Assembly: GCF_030954495.1 (NCBI RefSeq)
Contig: NZ_JAVHUW010000044.1
Coordinates: 1 to 64,000 of the forward strand
Direction: 5' to 3'
Source: Candidatus Desulfosporosinus nitrosoreducens
GTDB lineage: Bacteria > Bacillota > Desulfitobacteriia > Desulfitobacteriales > Desulfitobacteriaceae
Length of the DNA: 64,000 nucleotides
The notes beneath the pieces are model-generated. The model was given only the letters and a program-made list of their open reading frames with translations. It made no database searches and was not told where the DNA came from. Below, piece by piece: positions 59,347 through 64,000 of this stretch (position 1 is its first letter; each line of letters starts with the position of its first letter). Made by a program: the position numbers and the translations under genes.

Positions 59347-61223
59347 GTGAGCAAGGTGCAGCACCAAAACCGCAGCGGCGAAGGCCGGCAGGCGGCGGTT
59401 TTGGAGGTGGTTTTGGCGGCGGCATGGGGCAGGGCGGAGAAAAAGCTCGAAATTTTAAAGATACAATGAAGAAATTGCTGCAATATCTGAGTGTCTACAA
59501 GATGTCCATGGTCATTGTGTTCGTATTTGCGGCGGCAAGTGCCGTATTCTCCATTGTGGGTCCTAAAATTATGGGCAATGCCACCACAAATCTGTTCCAA
59601 GGGGCTATGAATAAGATTTCCGGCAGCGGCAGCGGTATAGATTTTGCCTATATCCACAGAATTGTTCTCATCCTGGCAGGCTTATACATAATAAGCGCTC
59701 TCTTCAGCTATATTCAGGGTTGGGTGATGTCCGGCATTTCAATGAAGGTGAGTTACCGTTTCCGCAAAGATATCTCCGAAAAAATCAACCGCATGCCTTT
59801 GAAGTATTTTGAAAGCACAAACCATGGTGAAGTGCTGTCCAGAGTCACTAATGACGTTGATACCCTCAGTCAGACCCTGAATCAAAGCCTGACTCAAATT
59901 ATTACTTCGATTACAACCGTTATCGGGGTGCTGGTCATGATGTTCAGCATAAGCTGGGTTTTGACGTTAGTCGCTTTTTTTATCATTCCGGTTTCTATGA
60001 TCATTATTATATTTGTGATCAAATGGTCGCAAAAGTATTTTAAAGTACAGCAGGATTATTTGGGACATTTAAACGGTCATGTCGAGGAAATGTACGGTGG
60101 GCACACCATCATGAAGGCTTTTAACGGGGAAGAACAGAGTGTTGAAAAATTTGACGGCTGGAATTCCAAACTTTATGGAGTCGCCTGGAAATCGCAGTTT
60201 TTGTCGGGGCTGATGATGCCGATTATGAGCTTTGTCAGTAATCTGAGCTTCGTAGCCGTATGTGTTCTGGGGGGCTGGCTGGTTATTAAGAAGAGCATTG
60301 AAGTGGGGGACATTCAAGCGTTCATCCAGTATGTGCGTTCATTTACCCAACCCATTACCCAGCTTGCCAATATCTCCAATATCCTGCAGCAAACGGCTGC
60401 CTCCGCTGAGCGGGTCTTTGAATTTTTAGCGGAGGAAGAAGAAGTTCCAGAAGAGTCCAACCCTGTCAAGCTGGCTAATATTGAAGGCAGTGTAGAATTT
60501 AAGGACGTTCATTTTGGCTACACTCCTGAAAAAATCGTCATTAACGATTTTTCCACCTTGGTTAAGCCGGGGCAAAAGGTTGCTATTGTCGGGCCGACCG
60601 GTGCGGGCAAGACGACGATCGTTAAACTTTTGATGCGCTTCTATGATGTCAACGGGGGGGCAATTTTAGTGGATGGCCAGGATATTCGCAACTTCATCCG
60701 CAATGACCTGCGCTCTCTCTTCGGCATGGTTCTGCAGGATACCTGGCTCTATAATGGCAGTATTATGGAGAACATCCGCTACGGCCGGCTTGACGCCACG
60801 GATGAAGAAGTTATTGCCGCGGCTAAGGCCGCGCATGTCGACAGTTTTGTGCGCACTTTGCCCAATGGTTATAACCTGGTGTTGAATGAAGAGGTTTCCA
60901 ATGTGTCTCAGGGACAAAAGCAGCTTCTGACCATTGCCCGGGCTATTCTTGCCGATCCCAAGATCCTTATTCTCGATGAAGCCACAAGTTCGGTCGACAC
61001 CCGTACAGAACTGCAAATTCAGAAGGCAATGGATCACCTTATGACGAATAGAACCAGTTTCATCATTGCCCACCGTTTGTCGACCATCCGCGATGCCGAT
61101 TTAATTCTTGTCATGAATCATGGAGATATTGTTGAGCAGGGGCATCATAAAGAGCTTCTGGCTAAAGGCGGTTTTTATGCCAACCTGTATAACAGTCAGT
61201 TTGAAGCTCCTCAGGCAGGCTGA
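59343..61223 (+). CDS. ABC exporter half-transporter, canonical subunit 2
   Basis: 626 residues. A Gly/Arg-rich cytoplasmic N-terminus (RRRPAGGGFGGGFGGGMGQ) precedes six membrane segments and the ATPase domain: Walker A GPTGAGKTT, signature NVSQGQKQLLTIARAI (SGGQ altered to SQGQ), Walker B ILILDEATSSVD with the catalytic Glu, and the switch AHRLSTIRDAD. The altered signature pairs with the degenerate Walker B of subunit 1, and the full Walker B here pairs with the intact SGGQ of subunit 1: one active and one inactive site. AAGGAGG lies upstream; translation is coupled to subunit 1. Confidence 0.93.
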   Translation: MSEQGAAPKPQRRRPAGGGFGGGFGGGMGQGGEKARNFKDTMKKLLQYLSVYKMSMVIVFVFAAASAVFSIVGPKIMGNATTNLFQGAMNKISGSGSGIDFAYIHRIVLILAGLYIISALFSYIQGWVMSGISMKVSYRFRKDISEKINRMPLKYFESTNHGEVLSRVTNDVDTLSQTLNQSLTQIITSITTVIGVLVMMFSISWVLTLVAFFIIPVSMIIIIFVIKWSQKYFKVQQDYLGHLNGHVEEMYGGHTIMKAFNGEEQSVEKFDGWNSKLYGVAWKSQFLSGLMMPIMSFVSNLSFVAVCVLGGWLVIKKSIEVGDIQAFIQYVRSFTQPITQLANISNILQQTAASAERVFEFLAEEEEVPEESNPVKLANIEGSVEFKDVHFGYTPEKIVINDFSTLVKPGQKVAIVGPTGAGKTTIVKLLMRFYDVNGGAILVDGQDIRNFIRNDLRSLFGMVLQDTWLYNGSIMENIRYGRLDATDEEVIAAAKAAHVDSFVRTLPNGYNLVLNEEVSNVSQGQKQLLTIARAILADPKILILDEATSSVDTRTELQIQKAMDHLMTNRTSFIIAHRLSTIRDADLILVMNHGDIVEQGHHKELLAKGGFYANLYNSQFEAPQAG

Positions 61224-61294
61224 CCTATAGGGATAAAAAATGCCGGTTTATCTAATACTTATACCTAATCTGGGAAAAATAAGGAGGAAAGCCA

Positions 61295-61522
61295 ATGAAG
61301 AACGTTACCATGTTTTCCAGCGATACCTGACCCTACTGTACAGCAGCGAAAGAGTTTCTTTCGCAGAACAAAATTTCTTTCCAGGAACGCAATATCAGTA
61401 CGGATGAAGAAGCTTTAAATGAACTGCAGCGCCGGAACATCAGGGGCGTTCCGGCATTTATCGTGGGTGAGGAGATGGTTGTTGGTTTCAACAAGAATAA
61501 GATTATGTCTCTGTTGCATTAA
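61295..61522 (+). CDS. Glutaredoxin-like selenoprotein with UPYC active site
   Basis: 75 residues if TGA 61328-61330 is read as selenocysteine (U12). The product begins MKNVTMFSSDT-U-PYCTAAKEF, continues through NISTDEEALNELQRRN, and has the cis-proline loop RGVPAFIVGEE and VVGFN. This is a complete glutaredoxin/NrdH-like fold in which the usual CPYC motif is UPYC. A perfect AAGGAGG lies 7 nt before ATG 61295, and a hairpin of the bacterial SECIS kind starts 15 nt after the TGA. The frame stays open for 64 codons after the TGA and ends at TAA. Role: thiol-disulphide exchange or reduction in the cytoplasm. Read conventionally it would be an 11-codon peptide, so standard gene calling misses it. 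Confidence 0.85.
61346..61364 (+). promoter_or_regulatory. SECIS-like hairpin in the selenoprotein mRNA
   Basis: GCGAAAGA (61346-61353) pairs perfectly with TCTTTCGC (61357-61364) around a GTT loop. The apical G lies 24 nt after the TGA, inside the window of about 16-37 nt known for SelB binding in bacteria, and the loop begins with the G-U expected there. Confidence 0.7.
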
Positions 61523-61573
61523 GTCCCCAAGATGAAGCGGTTGCCAAACAAATATTTATAAGTTTTCACAAAT

Positions 61574-61623
61574 AAAAACCATACCTACATGTGGACTTTA
61601 TTCACTGTTAGGCATGGTTTTTG
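61574..61623 (+). terminator. Terminator of the selenoprotein gene
   Basis: AAAAACCATACCTA (61574-61587) pairs with TAGGCATGGTTTTT (61609-61622) with one mismatch, followed by G and TTTATA. About 50 nt after the TAA. Confidence 0.85.
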
Positions 61624-61639
61624 TTTATAAAAGGTTTTG

Positions 61640-62183
61640 TGCTTGGACAGGAATAATTTACCAGGGTATTAGTTCTTGTCGTGGGTATACTAGGATCATA
61701 AGGGTACGTAATGGTCGAGCCAAGATTTATAGATGCTTTTACAGAGCATAGATAAGTCGGCCAAAGATTATAAGAAGTGTGATAAGCGCTTTGTTTATAG
61801 TCGGAGGGAAGATTTTTTATGGTAGGGAAAGGCTTTAAGGCAGTCTGACGATTGTTTTAGGGTTCAAACTTAGCATAAAAGGTCGGGCTAAGATTTTGCA
61901 GGGTGTTGATGATCTTAGACAACCATATGTTTAATGATGTATGTCTGTGTAAGAAAATGCGCCGGTTAGATACAGCCGGAAAGTTGTATTTAGCTGGGTA
62001 GATATCCTGTCTGGTCGAACGAACCATCAGTTTAGGTAGTGACTTGCTTAGCTTTAGTCGAAAGATTAGTGTTGGGTAATCAGTGATCTATATTGGTGCA
62101 AGATAAGACCATTACGTGCTCTTATTTTAATGTCGTTCTATACAAGGCTGCGGTAAACGATGCGTTTATCCGCAGCCTTTTTC
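61640..62183 (+). ncRNA. Possible non-coding RNA or protein-binding array with recurring motif
   Basis: No open frame of note on either strand. GTCG occurs at 61678, 61714, 61756, 61800, 61882, 62014, 62057 and 62132; at 61714, 61756, 61800 and 61882 it is followed after 4-5 nt by AAGATT, and at 62057 after 1 nt. Spacings of 42, 44 and 82 suggest a period near 42 bp. Local hairpins are possible, such as CTAAGAT...ATCTTAG (61887-61918). The stretch ends in a strong plus-strand terminator, which suggests that it is transcribed. A TATACT box lies at 61686-61691, but no good -35 is seen. Identity unknown. Confidence 0.4.
62144..62183 (+). terminator. Strong rho-independent terminator
   Basis: GGCTGCGG-TAAAC pairs with GTTTA-T-CCGCAGCC around GATGC, followed by TTTTTC on the plus strand. 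No coding gene precedes it for 500 nt. From 62184 to 62298 I see nothing further. Confidence 0.85.
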
Positions 62184-62298
62184 TTAGATACTAGTGTAGA
62201 GTATAAACTATCCTGAAAACATCCTCGAAAATCAATGGACCCGAAAGGCAGCTTCGCCTACAAGAGTGAAAGCATTTTATGGAAAAGGTGCTCTTTCC

Positions 62299-62709
62299 CT
62301 AAACGCTCAGGAGTAAGTAAATAATCAAAAACATTCCCACCGCCAGGACGGAAACGCTGAGTAAGATATTAAGGAATGAAGAAGGCTGATAAGTATTGGC
62401 GTCGATTTGGGCGTCAACTCTTTTATATTTAATATAGGCCAGAATGCTGATGAGTGAGCCGAGAGCAACCAGGAAGATTCCTATCATTGCCGAGTAGCCA
62501 TGCGAAGGAGGTAAAGGAATATCCACGTTCGCTTGCTTTAAGACATAAGACATTTGTTTGAGAAACAGGGTGAAGCGCTCAACAACAAAGCCAAAGGCCA
62601 TGACGGCAATGCTGGTTCTGATCCAGGCCAGGAACGTTCGCTCATTGGCCAGGTGAATACGGCGGTTGCTTGTTTGCACGGGGCGATCATCTTTAATTGA
62701 TTTAGGCAT
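62299..62709 (-). CDS. DUF202 family membrane protein
   Basis: 136 residues with three predicted membrane segments. The signature HLANERTFLAWIRTSIAVMA, followed by a hydrophobic helix and a C-terminal hairpin of two more helices, defines the DUF202/YidH family; function unknown. ATG 62709 has AAAGGAGG 7 nt upstream; the longer frame to 62751 crosses that ribosome site. Between it and the cax gene lies the 110-bp repeat, so the two may share a transcript. Confidence 0.87.
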   Translation of the reverse strand: MPKSIKDDRPVQTSNRRIHLANERTFLAWIRTSIAVMAFGFVVERFTLFLKQMSYVLKQANVDIPLPPSHGYSAMIGIFLVALGSLISILAYIKYKRVDAQIDANTYQPSSFLNILLSVSVLAVGMFLIIYLLLSV

Positions 62710-62806
62710 CTCCAATCCTCCTTTACATCTTTGAGAAATGACTCTGTTCATCAGAAATTTATCTCCGGATATTTACATAACCTGCTTTATCCGCTGACTA
62801 ATCCGC

Positions 62807-62917
62807 TCTAAGACTCCCGCTTCGGCAAGCGGTGAGTTAAGTAGCGGCTAAGTCCCTGGATAAGTGCGACTAAGATTCAGATGGAGTTAAAACTCCACCT
62901 GAATCAAGTCTTCTTTA
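62807..62917 (-). repeat. Dispersed intergenic repeat, copy B
   Basis: The inverted counterpart of 13797-13906, about 95% identical by eye. It starts at the very stop codon of cax (TAA at 62917-62915 is the first triplet of the repeat) and runs downstream of it, so both copies lie in the sense direction just after a gene. The same two hairpins are conserved, including a compensating-type G-A variation in the first stem. Confidence 0.85.
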
Positions 62918-63949
62918 TATAAAGAGAAAGGCCAAGGCCATGATTACGTAGGCTGCCAATAATTGTGCGCCTTCCAGCCAATTTGAGCGGCCGTCCATGT
63001 TAATCACGGCAGTAATCACAGTTCCTAAAATGATGACAATCAGTTCATAGCTCGTAAAGAGCAAATCAAGAGGCCGGCCTATCAAGTAGCCGATAAAGAC
63101 GAGTAAAGGGGCGACAAAGAGGGCAATTTGCGTGCTCGAACCAATGGCTATTTCCAGGCTTATTTCCATTTTGTTCTTTAAAGCCATCATGACGCTTGTG
63201 GAATGTTCGGCGGCATTGCCGATGATGGGGATAACGATGACCCCGATGAAGAGTTCACTGATTCCCAGAGTTTTAACGACAGGTTCGATCCCGGCAACCA
63301 AGAATTCACTTTCGATCACAACAAAAAGGGTAGCGATGAGAAGAATGAGCAGTGCTTTGAGTCTGGACCATTTCGGTGTTTCCGAGTGTTCCTGGCTGGG
63401 GCGGAAGACATCTTTATGAGTGTGAAGGGAAAAGAGCAAACTTAGCAAATATACGAGGATTAAAACGGCGGCAACGCCGAGACTCAGGGGCTCCGCCGCC
63501 GGATTGGCATGAGAATTGAGAAAGATGGCGGGAATAATCAGCCCGGTTACCGCTAAAAGCAACATGGAAGTGTGCATACCCGCCGCTGCCCGGTTGAATT
63601 TCTGGGTCTTGAACTTAAAACCGCCGATCAGCATGCTGAGCCCGAGGACAAGCAGGAGGTTGCCGATGATTGAGCCGGTGATTGAGGCTTTGACGACTTC
63701 AAGGAGGCCGGATTTCAAGGCAAAGACCGTAATGATCAATTCTGCGGCATTTCCGAAGGTGGCATTTAACAGGCCTCCGATGCTGGGGCCGACATAGATG
63801 GCAATTTCTTCAGTGGCTTTGCCCATATAGCCTGAGAGCGGAATAATGCTTAGACAGGCAAAAAGAAAAACCAAACTGGGCGAACTGTTGGTGAAGTGCA
63901 AAAAGATGCTGAGCGGGATGGCCAAAAGAAAAAAATTAAGAAACTTCAC
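62915..63949 (-). CDS. cax: Calcium/proton antiporter (CaCA family)
   Basis: 344 residues with about 11 membrane segments. The two inverted alpha-repeat motifs of cation/H+ exchangers are present: NATFGNAAELIITVFALKSG near residue 65 and VIPIIGNAAEHSTSVMMA near residue 245, each with the glutamate that binds Ca2+. An acidic/His-containing loop (HTHKDVFRPSQEHSE) joins the halves. GTG 63949 follows GAGGAGGA by 6 nt. Would export Ca2+ in exchange for H+. Confidence 0.92.
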   Translation of the reverse strand: MKFLNFFLLAIPLSIFLHFTNSSPSLVFLFACLSIIPLSGYMGKATEEIAIYVGPSIGGLLNATFGNAAELIITVFALKSGLLEVVKASITGSIIGNLLLVLGLSMLIGGFKFKTQKFNRAAAGMHTSMLLLAVTGLIIPAIFLNSHANPAAEPLSLGVAAVLILVYLLSLLFSLHTHKDVFRPSQEHSETPKWSRLKALLILLIATLFVVIESEFLVAGIEPVVKTLGISELFIGVIVIPIIGNAAEHSTSVMMALKNKMEISLEIAIGSSTQIALFVAPLLVFIGYLIGRPLDLLFTSYELIVIILGTVITAVINMDGRSNWLEGAQLLAAYVIMALAFLFI

Positions 63950-64000
63950 AGTTTATCCTCCTCAAATTTAAAAAACTGCACGAGGTTAATCTTAATATAT

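Noticed and set aside
1..64000. tRNA, rRNA, CRISPR arrays, phage genes, intact insertion sequences
   Set aside because: None seen by reading; apart from the intron end no mobile gene could be supported.

Overview
The window looks like the chromosome of an anaerobic, Gram-positive Clostridia member, most likely of the Desulfitobacterium/Desulfosporosinus (Peptococcaceae) type. The grounds are strong AGGAGG ribosome sites, frequent GTG and TTG starts, an HPr kinase, a NiaR-type repressor, a CO dehydrogenase locus, a NorBC-type nitric oxide reductase, a xanthine dehydrogenase resembling the selenium-dependent type, and what appears to be a UGA-decoded selenoprotein. The genus is inference; no taxonomic search was possible.

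Layout. 1-441: the 3' end of a degenerate group II intron (broken maturase, domains V and VI), directly followed by a consensus promoter and the complete histidine operon hisG-D-C-B-H-A-F-IE (549-7412). 7.4-13.7 kb: housekeeping genes (NUDIX hydrolase, enoyl-CoA hydratase-like protein, hotdog thioesterase, acetyltransferase, M3 peptidase, metallo-beta-lactamase-fold hydrolase). 13.8-19 kb: an intergenic repeat, an exported protein made of 46-residue repeats, two aminotransferases and an exported protein of unknown function. 19-22.3 kb: norC-norB and a membrane-anchored FMN-binding glutamate-synthase-like protein. 22.4-25.7 kb: a DeoR regulator and two DegT-family sugar aminotransferases. 26-30.3 kb: a methyltransferase with a truncated TetR remnant, a flavin reductase, and a divergent LysR/YjeH-like exporter pair.

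30.6-35.4 kb: a sigma-54-type promoter precedes HyuA, DUF1638, HyuA, an unusual arrangement with no HyuB. 35.4-40.1 kb: a carbon monoxide locus (CooA-like sensor, CooF, CooS, FAD/NAD oxidoreductase). 40.4-49.5 kb: a self-contained hexitol phosphotransferase module that carries its own EII, activator, EIIA, PfkB kinase, Zn-dehydrogenase, HPr, EI and HPr kinase. 49.7-53.5 kb: an FNR-like box, an RnfB-like polyferredoxin, a xanthine dehydrogenase and an unknown protein. 53.7-55.8 kb: a divergent niaR/niaP pair around a palindromic operator. 55.9-61.2 kb: a hydroxyacid dehydrogenase and a heterodimeric ABC exporter.

The most notable item is at 61295-61522: a 75-residue glutaredoxin-like gene whose CPYC motif reads UPYC because of an in-frame TGA, with an 8-bp SECIS-like hairpin just downstream and a perfect ribosome site. 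It is followed by about 500 nt of non-coding DNA with a recurring GTCG-N4/5-AAGATT motif that ends in a strong terminator. The window closes with a DUF202 protein, the inverted second copy of the 110-bp intergenic repeat, and a Ca2+/H+ antiporter.
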